From NCBI RefSeq assembly GCF_002115825.1, contig NZ_JFJZ01000025.1:1-64000 (forward strand): 64,000 nt of DNA, given 5' to 3'. This document shows, piece after piece, positions 18,603 to 27,276 of the stretch; within the stretch, counting starts at the first letter, position 1, and the number at the start of each line of letters is the position of its first letter. A model generated the notes under the pieces. It saw only the letters and a list, made by a program, of their open reading frames with translations, was not told the DNA's origin and did no database searches. This DNA is from Thalassospira sp. MCCC 1A01428 (lineage in GTDB: Bacteria > Pseudomonadota > Alphaproteobacteria > Rhodospirillales > Thalassospiraceae). The position numbers and the translations under genes are program-made.

Positions 18603-18741
18603 TCTCATCCGCATCTTTCGCACCAAACAGCCGAAAGGCGCGCCGCTTCCCGCAAAAAGTTAATCAGACAACATAGCCACAATACCGAAGATCATTGCAT
18701 GTAACGGAAAATATCTGGCGCAATAATCTTGGATAGTGTTT

Positions 18742-19165
18742 TCAACACTTGGCAGACACTGTGACACTGTCCGTTGAATTTTGGCGAATTGCCGGTGGTT
18801 CCAGACCGATAAAATGGGAAATCGTCGCCAGCAAATCTGTCTGCGAAACAAGACCAACAATTTTTCCATTCTTTTCCGTAATGACAACCCCGTGCGTTGT
18901 ACCACCGGCAAAGCGTGGGACAATATCAAACGCAGGACTATCGGGTGCGGCGACAACGGCTGGCACCATATGATCCTCGACCGGACCGACAGCAGTAACG
19001 ATCTTGCTGTTTCACACGACATGCGTTGACCAACCGATATTACATCACGTGACATAATATCCTGACATTGCGGGTCACCACCATTTCGCGCCAACGCCTG
19101 AAGAACGACATCACCAATCAACCCTTCAAGGTCATCGGGGCATCATCTCGCGGCGTCGCCACCAC
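18742..19165 (-). pseudogene. Remnant of a CBS-domain protein, probably HPP family
   Basis: Reading the minus strand, two frames carry pieces of one protein. The first (about 19135-18965) encodes DLEGLIGDVVLQALARNGGD and then CQDIMSRDVISV. The second (18969-18742) encodes MVPAVVAAPDSPAFDIVP, then GGTTHGVVITEKNGKIVG and LVSQTDLLATISHFIG. These are the two halves of a CBS pair as seen at the C-terminus of HPP-family membrane proteins. The link between the halves is missing, the frame shifts at about 18980, and a further shift and stop lie near 19138. The membrane domain is absent. Non-functional remnant. HPP identity is an inference. Confidence 0.6.
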
Positions 19166-19170
19166 ACAGG

Positions 19171-19601
19171 ATGCACTCTAAAAATAACATCGAAAAAAAA
19201 CCTGAAGATATAACCTTGGCCGATTATCAGACATTGGCGGAATTTCGCTATGTCTTGATGTCTTGCGCTGCTCTCTGGACTTCAGCCAGAAGGCTGCCAA
19301 AAACATCGGTCTTACGCCGCGCCAGCATCAAGCTTTGCTGGCAATAAAAGGATTTCCAGAGGACCGCAAGGTCACAATCGGTGACCTTGCCAAACGTTTG
19401 CTGATCCGCCATCACAGTGCGGTTGAACTGGTCAACCGGCTTGTCGAGGCCGGACTGGTGCAACGCGAACCCAGCCCCGATGACAACCGGCAGGTAATCC
19501 TTGAACTTACCGAGCTTGCAAATCAGGACCTGGCAGAGCTCTCGGCTGCCCACCTTGAAGAACTTACGCGCATTCGCCCCTTGTTAGGAGATTTTCTGTA
19601 A
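19171..19601 (+). pseudogene. MarR-family regulator broken by an 8-bp tandem duplication
   Basis: An ATG at 19171 opens a frame reading KPEDITLADYQTLAEFRYVL. From 19263 another frame reads RCSLDFSQKAAKNIGLTPRQ, then QALLAIKGFPEDRKVTIGDL and VELVNRLVEAGLVQREPS, a MarR winged helix, to 19601. At the junction ATGTCTTG occurs twice in perfect tandem (19250-19257, 19258-19265). Deleting one copy joins the frames as EFRYVLRCSLDFSQKAA and gives an uninterrupted 140-residue MarR protein. The present allele can make at most a protein without the first helix from the TTG at 19263. Divergent from the CBS remnant. Confidence 0.8.
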
Positions 19602-19906
19602 TAAAACGGAAATGACCACACGGCTTTTTGCGATCAGGTGTTCATGAAATTATGCTTATACCAGTTTTCTATCCGTGAAACTCATTGAGAACTTGTTAGG
19701 CGCGACGCCGCCGCGCGGCCTAAGAGCGATTGGCAAGGGCTTCAGAGAATCCCGCCCGCCGATTGAGGGTTGCACTGATCAATTTCGATCAGTGCAGATT
19801 GGTATTTGGCCCTGTCGGACAAAACACATCGCTGTCCCGCCACCTCGGCCAATGCTCCGGGGCCCAACGCAGGACCACCGGAACAGACTTTAAATATCAA
19901 CTGGCA
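19602..19906. other. 305-base intergenic stretch with one hairpin
   Basis: No coding frame with a family match is seen. A perfect 9-bp inverted repeat (GCACTGATC at 19772-19780 and GATCAGTGC at 19787-19795, six-base loop) lies 112 bases beyond the 3' end of dnrN. Without a T-tract its role as a terminator is uncertain. Confidence 0.4.
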
Positions 19907-20590
19907 TCAGCGTTCAAAACGCGGGAACAAAACCCTGTTTTCAATATAGATATGCGCAACCAGATCCTCGATCAGCTTTGCAACACCATCATAAAGAGCG
20001 CGCCAGGAATTACACGCACCACCTGGAAGCGAAAGATGCGACGTTACGGCCTCAAGCCTATGAATATATTCGCCATGATTTTCGTGCTCGAACCGCATCT
20101 GGGCAATTGGCCCCATCACCATTGCATCCGCGTTTAGCATGACCGGAAACAAAACCGTTTCTTCCTTGATCATGTGATCGTTCAAGTCGATCAACAATTC
20201 TTCAAGAATGGCAGAAAGGCCTATCGGACAGTTTTCGTCATTGGCATGTACACGCTCAACTTTGCGTGCCAGCAAAACCAGTTCTTGCAACTCGGCACGA
20301 TGGGTATCGTGGTAGCGGTTCAAAATAAACGTAATCAATGTTGGTGTATCCGCAGCAACAGGCAACGCATCATCAACATTTTCAAGCGCGACAAGCTCGT
20401 CAACGATCACTTGTGCATCCAGCCCGCGCTTTTCGATGGCCTGGATCAGTTCCCGTTCTCCGGCACAGCAAAAATTAATCCTGTGCCGACGAAATACGCG
20501 CGTAGCACCAGGGATAGATGCTGCCAGTTCACCGACACGTCGGTTTAAAAAATCTGAAGCTACAGGTACAGTTTGAGCATCGGCGCACAT
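19907..20590 (-). CDS. dnrN: DnrN/YtfE di-iron protein for repair of iron centres
   Basis: 227 residues of the RIC (YtfE/ScdA/DnrN) family. The N-terminal ScdA_N domain has RRHRINFCCAGERELIQA, and the hemerythrin-like domain has di-iron ligands in YHDTHRAEL, DLNDHMIKEETVLFP, RFEHENHGEYIHRLE and LVAHIYIENRVLFP. Such proteins restore iron-sulfur clusters damaged by nitric oxide and are often controlled by NO-responsive Crp/Fnr proteins. The NO-type box at 20737-20750 upstream and the neighbouring nos genes support that role. GGAGAT precedes the ATG. Confidence 0.9.
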   Translation of the reverse strand: MCADAQTVPVASDFLNRRVGELAASIPGATRVFRRHRINFCCAGERELIQAIEKRGLDAQVIVDELVALENVDDALPVAADTPTLITFILNRYHDTHRAELQELVLLARKVERVHANDENCPIGLSAILEELLIDLNDHMIKEETVLFPVMLNADAMVMGPIAQMRFEHENHGEYIHRLEAVTSHLSLPGGACNSWRALYDGVAKLIEDLVAHIYIENRVLFPRFER

Positions 20591-20736
20591 TGCGGATCTC
20601 CATCGGGAAAAGGGTATATCTGGCCAAGTCCGCCTGCGGTCTTTAGTCGAGGAAAATGGCTCTCGATCCGAATAACAAGCGGATGCTTCTTACCAAAAAA
20701 GCCAGCGGATTTTATCCTCGTAACGGAACCTGCATC

Positions 20737-20750
20737 TTGACTATCGTCAA
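20737..20750. promoter_or_regulatory. NO-responsive Crp/Fnr-type box upstream of dnrN
   Basis: TTGAC-TATC-GTCAA, a perfect dyad of the FNR/Dnr class, lies between the end of nosX and the dnrN start. A class II position would place the transcript start near 20702, about 110 bases before the ATG. Confidence 0.65.
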
Positions 20751-20757
20751 AAGTTAA

Positions 20758-21765
20758 TCATCCGGCCTGTAACATCTTAACCGGTTTTTCATTCGCCACA
20801 GGCAAGCCAAGCACCAAAGAAACCCGGGTTAAAGGCAGCACGGTTGCAATTTCAGCCGGTGCCATTACAGAAAATGCAGTTGATAAGGCATCTGCTTCGG
20901 TTGCACTGGCTGCCCTTACCGACAGACTATCCCATATTACCGGTGAAGCCCCGGTTCGGGGATCCAGCAAATGGGATCTTTTGCCTGGCAAGTCAAAACG
21001 AAACCCGTATCCGCCCGATGTCGCCAGAGCGTCGGCAAATAAACTGATCGCTTCACGCCCGGGCAAGCCTGTAACAGGCGATTTTATCCGCACATTCCAC
21101 GGATCACCGCTGATACGCGGCCCGGTGGCGCGGTGTTCACCCAAATCCACCAACACATTGCAAAAACCATTTTCAGACAACATGTTGGCAATGCGATCGG
21201 TCATATAGCCTTGGGCAATACCATTTAATGTCGCTTGCATACCCGGTCGATTGAACGATACACGCCCCTCGGAAACAATCAGGTTTTTATATCCAACATC
21301 GTCCAATGCGCGCAAAACCGTTCGGTCAATCAGGGCCTCGTCACGCACTTTGTTAACCGACAAATCGGCAAGCGCTTGCCATAACGGTTGCACAGTGGGA
21401 TCAAAAGCCCCACCAGTTATTTCTGCAAAATGCTGCGCCAATGCCAGCAGTTCAGTGAATTCCTGCTCGGGGCCGATAACAACGCCCTTTGCATTAAGAC
21501 GCGACAAGGTTGATTCCGGTCTATACAGGCTAAAAATACCTTCGAGACGGTCAATCTCCTGCGTGATCTGGCCGATCAGGCGATCTGCTGTCTTTTCGTC
21601 CACCCCTTCGAAAAAAATGGTCGCCTCGGCCCCCATCGCGGTGCCGCGCCAACGACGAGGATGATCATCGCGCACCGCGCCCGCACGGACCAAACGTGGC
21701 AGACAGCTTCCCGCCAGCACACTGGCGAATACAGTCAGGCTGCGCCTTTTTGCCAGATCGGTCAT
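20758..21765 (-). CDS. nosX: NosX, ApbE-type FAD:protein FMN transferase
   Basis: 335 residues of the ApbE family, with an N-terminal signal-like segment (SLTVFASVLAGSCLPRLVRA, Cys at residue 20). Family motifs are GTAMGAEATIFF, GGAFDPTVQPLW, NGIAQGYMTDRI, LVDLGEHRATG and SHLLDPRTGASP. ApbE enzymes attach FMN to a Thr of periplasmic domains. In nos clusters NosX flavinylates NosR, which here carries the motif SGATVT. It is the last gene of nosRZDFYLX and overlaps the nosL stop by four bases. Confidence 0.9.
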   Translation of the reverse strand: MTDLAKRRSLTVFASVLAGSCLPRLVRAGAVRDDHPRRWRGTAMGAEATIFFEGVDEKTADRLIGQITQEIDRLEGIFSLYRPESTLSRLNAKGVVIGPEQEFTELLALAQHFAEITGGAFDPTVQPLWQALADLSVNKVRDEALIDRTVLRALDDVGYKNLIVSEGRVSFNRPGMQATLNGIAQGYMTDRIANMLSENGFCNVLVDLGEHRATGPRISGDPWNVRIKSPVTGLPGREAISLFADALATSGGYGFRFDLPGKRSHLLDPRTGASPVIWDSLSVRAASATEADALSTAFSVMAPAEIATVLPLTRVSLVLGLPVANEKPVKMLQAG

Positions 21766-22277
21766 GACTTTACCTCCGGGTTATCACCACCGCCAAGCAC
21801 ATAGCTTTGCGGAATTTCCTGAAAGGAAACGACCTGACCGTGATGCACCCCAACATAATCGTTTGCCGCCTTGCGGGTAGAAAACGGAACCGTTTCCCCC
21901 ACCCCCATGCCGCTGGTCTGGTCGTTATCAATTACGAAAAAGGCGTCTTTAGCTAAAATCCAGTGTTGGGGCGGGTTTTTCCAGTCGCGGTAACCGGTCA
22001 TATCCGTTACATAAATTGCGACAATATCAATGGCTTCGCCGGGCATCATGGTATAGGCGATGGCATCGCGAACAGACGGAAACCACAACGGGCTTTCACC
22101 CGTCTGCTTATGTATTTGCGCCTTCGGGCCGGGATGGTCAAAAACGATCATTCCGCAAAAATATCCCGATACATCACGTGTCAATGCCACCGGATCGGGC
22201 ATTGTCGCCGGGCTTTCAGGCTTGCATGCGGCAAGTGCGGCCAGCGACAGAAAAATAACTGAAAAAAGTTTGTTCAT
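21762..22277 (-). CDS. nosL: NosL, copper-delivery lipoprotein
   Basis: 171 residues. The ATG at 22277 gives a lipoprotein signal (VIFLSLAALAAC, lipobox LAAC). The mature protein has the NosL copper-site region SGYFCGMIVFDHPGPKAQIH and the fold-typical DMTGYRDWKNPPQHWI. NosL supplies Cu(I) to apo-NosZ in the periplasm. It overlaps nosY and nosX by four bases each, a tightly coupled arrangement. Confidence 0.9.
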   Translation of the reverse strand: MNKLFSVIFLSLAALAACKPESPATMPDPVALTRDVSGYFCGMIVFDHPGPKAQIHKQTGESPLWFPSVRDAIAYTMMPGEAIDIVAIYVTDMTGYRDWKNPPQHWILAKDAFFVIDNDQTSGMGVGETVPFSTRKAANDYVGVHHGQVVSFQEIPQSYVLGGGDNPEVKS

Positions 22278-23098
22278 ATCTGTTTCCTGCGGAAAACCAT
22301 AACCGATAGCAGCAACGGCACAACCATCCACAATACCATTGAAATCAATGGCGTAATGCCCGCAACAGGCCCTGTCATTTCGGTACCGAGTAACCCGGCG
22401 GCGGCGCGAACATCTTCAATGCCTGCCAGGTTCGTCATACGAAAGGCATCCGCCGGATTAAGAACCAAAAGGAAATTAAACAACCACGCCCCGATGGATT
22501 GCCCGCCATCAGCAACCAGCCATCCCAATAACGCCATGTCGTACATCACCACCAGCAGCAACCAGACAATAAAGGCAAAAGCCGCTGCTGCCGCCCGCTG
22601 ACGGGGGAAAGCACTGATCAGTAACCCAATGGCAACAAAAATGCCGCCCAGCATAATCGATGTTCCCACCAGCACCAGGTAGCCAAACCAGTTGGTACTT
22701 TGCGGTGCCAGCCAGACAAGACACCCCGCCGCCACCCCGAAACTGATCGCCGTTGCACAACCAAGACCGACAGTTTGCCCCAGAAACTTGCCAATCACCA
22801 CCTGCCACCGCGCAACAGGATACGTCAGCAGCAATGCCATCGTGCCACGTTCAACCTCGCCCACAAGGGCATCATAGGACAATAGCAAAGCCATCAGCGG
22901 CAACAAAAACACCGACAGGCTGGCCTGACTAACAATTGTTACGGCCAACCGGTCCACGCCCACCGACCCGGAAGGCGCGCTGCCCAGAAATGTTAACCCA
23001 AGTGCAAATACTGTGAGGGCACCCGCCGCGCCAAGAAACCAGCGATTACGTATACCGTCACGAAATTCCTTGATTGCGATGATCAAAATCGATCTCAT
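22274..23098 (-). CDS. nosY: NosY, ABC transporter permease
   Basis: 274 residues with about six transmembrane segments and the N-terminal NosY signature RSILIIAIKEFRDGIRNRWF. With NosF and NosD it forms the ABC complex needed to assemble the CuZ site of NosZ, recently viewed as a mechanical or sulfur/copper-chaperone exchange machine. The ATG at 23098 overlaps the nosF stop (ATGA). An upstream in-frame start would extend into nosF and is rejected. Confidence 0.92.
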   Translation of the reverse strand: MRSILIIAIKEFRDGIRNRWFLGAAGALTVFALGLTFLGSAPSGSVGVDRLAVTIVSQASLSVFLLPLMALLLSYDALVGEVERGTMALLLTYPVARWQVVIGKFLGQTVGLGCATAISFGVAAGCLVWLAPQSTNWFGYLVLVGTSIMLGGIFVAIGLLISAFPRQRAAAAAFAFIVWLLLVVMYDMALLGWLVADGGQSIGAWLFNFLLVLNPADAFRMTNLAGIEDVRAAAGLLGTEMTGPVAGITPLISMVLWMVVPLLLSVMVFRRKQI

Positions 23099-24024
23099 GA
23101 CGGGACACTCTGGTTTTGAAAATACAAATACAAATCCCCCAGAGACGGCAAGCAAACCTCGAGATCGGCGATACCGTCTGAGGTGCTGGTAAGATGACGA
23201 AGAATTTCCATTTTGCGTATCGCGGGTAAGGCAAGCTCAATCGCGTGGCCGTTAAAACGCTTTGGGGTTATGCCATTGGGTAATTGCGACATAATGTTAT
23301 CGCTGGCACCGGTGTCTTCCGTCCGAAGCCTGACATGGATTGGCAGATTGGCGCGCTCTCTCAGTTCGGGCAGGGTTCCTGCCGCGATCAATACACCATT
23401 GCGTAAAATCGCAATTTTACGGGTATGCGCTTCCAGTTCGGTCAAGGCATGAGACGATAGAATAACGCTCACCCCTTCTTCTTCGAGATGACGCACGATT
23501 TCGTAAAATCCGTTGCGCAATTCCGGGTCAAGGCCGGTTGTCGGTTCATCAAGCAGCATGACTTTGGGGCTACCGATCAGGGTTTGCGCCAAACCAAGAC
23601 GCTGTCGCATGCCTTTGGAATAAGCCCCAACCCGTTTGCCCGCCGCCCCGGCCAGGCCAACACGGTCAAGTATGCGCGCGCAATCGCTGACCGGGTGATG
23701 TTTAAGACGTGCATAAAAAGCCAGCGTTTCCGCCCCGGTTAAAGACGGATAAAAAGCGATATTTTCGGGCAAATATCCGAGAAAACGGCGGGCCGTATCG
23801 GCCCCTTTTCCAACCGGATCAACCCCAAGGATACGAACCTGGCCAGCATCGGGCCGCAACAGACCAAGTATCAGTTTCATCAACGTCGTTTTGCCCGCAC
23901 CATTATGGCCAAGCAATGCCAGGCTTTCACCCGCACCAACCGACAAAGTAAGGTTCTGAAGGGCGTACTGGGTGGCAAAAATTTTGGTGACACCCTGTAT
24001 TTCAACGGCATTTTCAACCGGCAT
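23095..24024 (-). CDS. nosF: NosF, ABC transporter ATPase
   Basis: 309 residues with one ABC ATPase domain: Walker A LGHNGAGKTTLMK, signature YSKGMRQRLGLAQTLIG, Walker B KVMLLDEPTTGLDP, and the His switch in SSHALTELE. It energises NosY for NosZ copper-site maturation. It overlaps the nosD stop by 11 bases. The C-terminal 90 residues are the usual extension of NosF-like ATPases. Confidence 0.93.
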   Translation of the reverse strand: MPVENAVEIQGVTKIFATQYALQNLTLSVGAGESLALLGHNGAGKTTLMKLILGLLRPDAGQVRILGVDPVGKGADTARRFLGYLPENIAFYPSLTGAETLAFYARLKHHPVSDCARILDRVGLAGAAGKRVGAYSKGMRQRLGLAQTLIGSPKVMLLDEPTTGLDPELRNGFYEIVRHLEEEGVSVILSSHALTELEAHTRKIAILRNGVLIAAGTLPELRERANLPIHVRLRTEDTGASDNIMSQLPNGITPKRFNGHAIELALPAIRKMEILRHLTSTSDGIADLEVCLPSLGDLYLYFQNQSVPS

Positions 24025-25312
24025 GGCGGGTCTCTTTTCGGGTTATGTTCACGGCTGGCGGTGCCATTAAAGGTGCGCTGTCTACTACGCCGCCGGGATG
24101 CAAGGCAGGAAACCGCGATTGCGCCCATTTAAGAATTTGAAGGGCTGGCGAATTAATAAGAAGCTTGGCCGCCGGATATGCCCAGATCACCTGGTCAATA
24201 ACATCATTGGGCCGATAAGGCTGGTCGGCAATGCCATCACCATTAAGGTCAAAGGCAACATTGTCGCTCCAGTAATTGCCACGGCCATTTTCCGACCATT
24301 CCAGCCATCGCGTCCCGACATATTTGACCTGGGTACGGTTGCCGACAAACGCATTGCCAACAATTGCGTTCCGTTCAGACCCGGCCGTAAAATGAATACC
24401 GATCTGGCAATTGCGAAACAGGTTATCTTCGAACCTGTTTTTATTGGAGTTGTAGATAAAAACGCATTTGGTGCCGCCATCTTCAACGGCATTTCCCTTA
24501 AAGACCGAGGAATTGGCGTAATTCATCATAATGCCGTGGTCGCGATCTCCGCGGGAAAGATTGTCAAACACCCGCAAATGATCGGAATACATCAACGCAT
24601 ATCCAACGGTGTTACCATAAGAACGGTTACCGCGAATTTCACTATCGTTGGTGTACATGTAATGCACCGCAAAACGAACGTCGCGAAAGACGTTATCGGC
24701 AAACAGATTTCTTTTACTGGTCGTGACAAAGATGCCATCGCGCCCTTGCGAGACACGATTGCCAACGATCTTTGAACCCGGCGTATTCCATAACTGCACG
24801 CCATTGCCCCGTTCGTTGACACGCAAATCACGGCGGCCAACAATATCGTTATTCATGACCACCGCATTTTCCGGCCCCGACAAATAAACACCAATCAGGT
24901 TATCAAGGATCCGGTTATCCTCAATCCGGGCGCGATCCCCGTTTTCAGTTACAAAAATGCCGGAATCCTGCGTCGATAACGTCAAACCGGAACCCGTAAC
25001 CGTAAGTCCGTGTATCCGCACATCCGGTGCATCAACTGTAATTGCGTTTCCTGTGCCGGCCCCCTCTATCACCGCGCCGGCAAAGCCTGTCAGGTCAATA
25101 GAACGCGAAATGATCACTGGCCCGCGATGAACCCCTGGCGCAAGTATCAAGTGATCGCCATCTTTTGCATCCATCAATGCCTTTTCAAGCGTCCCGGGCG
25201 CAGCCGGGACGGTGATTTCCACCGCCCGCCCCGAAACAGGAACCTGAAAAAGCAGGACGCTCGCAAGACAGACCACCTTCACCCAAAAAGTCCATCGCGA
25301 AACCAGTAACAT
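24014..25312 (-). CDS. nosD: NosD, periplasmic copper-site assembly protein
   Basis: 432 residues. An N-terminal signal peptide ends near VPVSGRAVE (about residue 31). The rest is a right-handed parallel beta-helix of CASH repeats (series such as NRILDNLIGVYLSGPENAVV, NRVSQGRDGIFVTTSKRN, GNRSYGNTVGYALMYSDH). NosD docks on NosFY in the periplasm and is needed for NosZ maturation. It starts 12 bases after the nosZ stop. Confidence 0.93.
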   Translation of the reverse strand: MLLVSRWTFWVKVVCLASVLLFQVPVSGRAVEITVPAAPGTLEKALMDAKDGDHLILAPGVHRGPVIISRSIDLTGFAGAVIEGAGTGNAITVDAPDVRIHGLTVTGSGLTLSTQDSGIFVTENGDRARIEDNRILDNLIGVYLSGPENAVVMNNDIVGRRDLRVNERGNGVQLWNTPGSKIVGNRVSQGRDGIFVTTSKRNLFADNVFRDVRFAVHYMYTNDSEIRGNRSYGNTVGYALMYSDHLRVFDNLSRGDRDHGIMMNYANSSVFKGNAVEDGGTKCVFIYNSNKNRFEDNLFRNCQIGIHFTAGSERNAIVGNAFVGNRTQVKYVGTRWLEWSENGRGNYWSDNVAFDLNGDGIADQPYRPNDVIDQVIWAYPAAKLLINSPALQILKWAQSRFPALHPGGVVDSAPLMAPPAVNITRKETRHAG

Positions 25313-25324
25313 CAGTTTCCCCTG

Positions 25325-27253
25325 TTAGGCCGGTTTAACCAGCATACGACCGCGCATTTCCATGTGCAGCGCATGACAGAACCACTGGCAATAGAACCAG
25401 TGAACGCCCGGACGATCGGCCTTAAAGGTGACAGAAGCAGTCGCTTGTGGTGCCACCTCCATCGCAATGCCATAATTTGCAATGGTGAAACCATGTGTCA
25501 GGTCATCAACGTCATCAATATTGGTGATGAAAACGGTAACTTCGTCGCCCTGATTAACCTCGAATTTTTCCAGGCTATACATCGGCGCGCTGGAATACAT
25601 GTAGACGCGCACCTTGTTACCATCGCGGATAACATCCTCGGCACTTTCAAGATCAATACCATCCTTTTTCGCCCATGCGCGCGCATCATCCCAGGTCGGA
25701 TCATTACGATCCCAAACCCGAAGCGGATTCACGATTGAACGTTTAACGATGATACAATCATGCGGTTCGGCAAAGGTTGGGCCATCGTGAACAATCACCG
25801 GAGTATCCCCGGTAATATCCATCAACTGATCATTTTCCGGTTTTAACGGACCAACATTGATAAACCGGTCTTTGGAAAACTTGTTAAGGCTGACCAGCCA
25901 CTTGCCATCGGCTTCCTTGGTTTCCCCCATCGAGGTATGGTTATGGCCCGGCTGATATTCGACATCGACCTTGTTCAGGATCGGATCAACTTCTTCGCCC
26001 TTGAACTTCCGCAGGGCTTTATCAATGTTCCACTTGCAAATCTGGCTATCGATAAACAGGGTGGTAAAGGCATTTCCCTGACCATCGAAAGCTGTGTGTA
26101 GCGGACCAAGGCCCAATTCCGGTTCGGCAACAACCACACCGCGCGGTTTGATTTTATCGTTAAAGCAATCTTCAAACAGGGTGACATCCAGAACCGTAAC
26201 GGTCGGCGACAGTTTACCATTAATCACAACATGGCGGCCATCCGGTGCCGTATTACAACCATGCGGGCTGTTCGATACCGGCACATAACGCGTCAGGGGC
26301 GACCCATGGCGACCATCAAGCACCTTAACGCCATTCATAACCTTGAACTTGCCGTCACGAACGGCCTGTTCAATACGTTCAATCGAGAAAATAACGGCCC
26401 AATCCTGCTCTTTTGACGTCATCTCGGCCAGGGTCGTGCCTTCTTCCGAGTTATAGCAAGTCGAAATCGCGTATTTGCCCTGATAATCGGCATCGCAGTT
26501 ATCCAGATTACCGTCGACGATCACCTGCCACGCCACTTCCATGCTGTCGCCATCAATGGCCGTAAAAATAGCATGGTATTTTTTCGGTTCGTCGAGAATG
26601 GAACCGTCATTGGGCATCGGCACACGATGCTCGCCATTGGCAAACACATAACCGGTACGCGGGTATTTCTGTGGCCGCAAACCGTGAATGTCCGACGCAT
26701 TGGGGATTTCGGTAATTTTATCGCATTTCATAACATCGCAACGAATACGCCCAACCCGGGTGTTGGCTTTGTCATTTACAAACAAATAACGTCCGTCATA
26801 GGTGCCATCGGTAAAGGACATATGCGGGTGGTGCAAATCGCCATTCACCCAGACCCCGCCTTTATCCGCCAGAAATTTCTTCGTATCTTCGGTCAAACCT
26901 TCGGTTAAGATCTTCCGGCTTTCATTGGTTTGCCCCCAACCTGTGGCACTGCACCGGTTAAAAACGGGAATGCGCATTAATTCACGCATTGATGGCACGC
27001 CCATAATACGCACTTCACCCGCCTGGCCGCTGCTCCAGAAGCCGTAATATTCATCAAGGTCGCCTGGCGCGACCGTGGCAGATTCATGTGCAGATGCGGC
27101 TTTTGCAGAACGGCTGTTACCCAACAGCACCGAACTTCCCGCGATACCAGCAGCACCGGTGGCCGTTGCAAGACCCGCCAGTCCGGCGACTTTTGCAGTG
27201 CCTCCCAACAGGCTTCGACGTGTTAATTTCATGTTCTCGTCGTGATTAGACAT
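25325..27253 (-). CDS. nosZ: NosZ, nitrous oxide reductase (clade I, Tat exported)
   Basis: 642 residues, full length. The twin-arginine signal [10 protein letters not shown] (residues 9-18) marks clade I NosZ. The beta-propeller that holds the four-copper CuZ site has the His-rich [12 protein letters not shown] and [11 protein letters not shown] stretches. The C-terminal cupredoxin has the CuA ligands in [14 protein letters not shown] (Cys622, Cys626, His630, Met633) with the upstream His in DLTHGF. It reduces N2O to N2 in the periplasm. It follows nosR by 23 bases. Confidence 0.96.
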   Translation of the reverse strand: MSNHDENMKLTRRSLLGGTAKVAGLAGLATATGAAGIAGSSVLLGNSRSAKAASAHESATVAPGDLDEYYGFWSSGQAGEVRIMGVPSMRELMRIPVFNRCSATGWGQTNESRKILTEGLTEDTKKFLADKGGVWVNGDLHHPHMSFTDGTYDGRYLFVNDKANTRVGRIRCDVMKCDKITEIPNASDIHGLRPQKYPRTGYVFANGEHRVPMPNDGSILDEPKKYHAIFTAIDGDSMEVAWQVIVDGNLDNCDADYQGKYAISTCYNSEEGTTLAEMTSKEQDWAVIFSIERIEQAVRDGKFKVMNGVKVLDGRHGSPLTRYVPVSNSPHGCNTAPDGRHVVINGKLSPTVTVLDVTLFEDCFNDKIKPRGVVVAEPELGLGPLHTAFDGQGNAFTTLFIDSQICKWNIDKALRKFKGEEVDPILNKVDVEYQPGHNHTSMGETKEADGKWLVSLNKFSKDRFINVGPLKPENDQLMDITGDTPVIVHDGPTFAEPHDCIIVKRSIVNPLRVWDRNDPTWDDARAWAKKDGIDLESAEDVIRDGNKVRVYMYSSAPMYSLEKFEVNQGDEVTVFITNIDDVDDLTHGFTIANYGIAMEVAPQATASVTFKADRPGVHWFYCQWFCHALHMEMRGRMLVKPA

Positions 27254-27276
27254 AATAATGCTCCTGAAGGTGCAGG

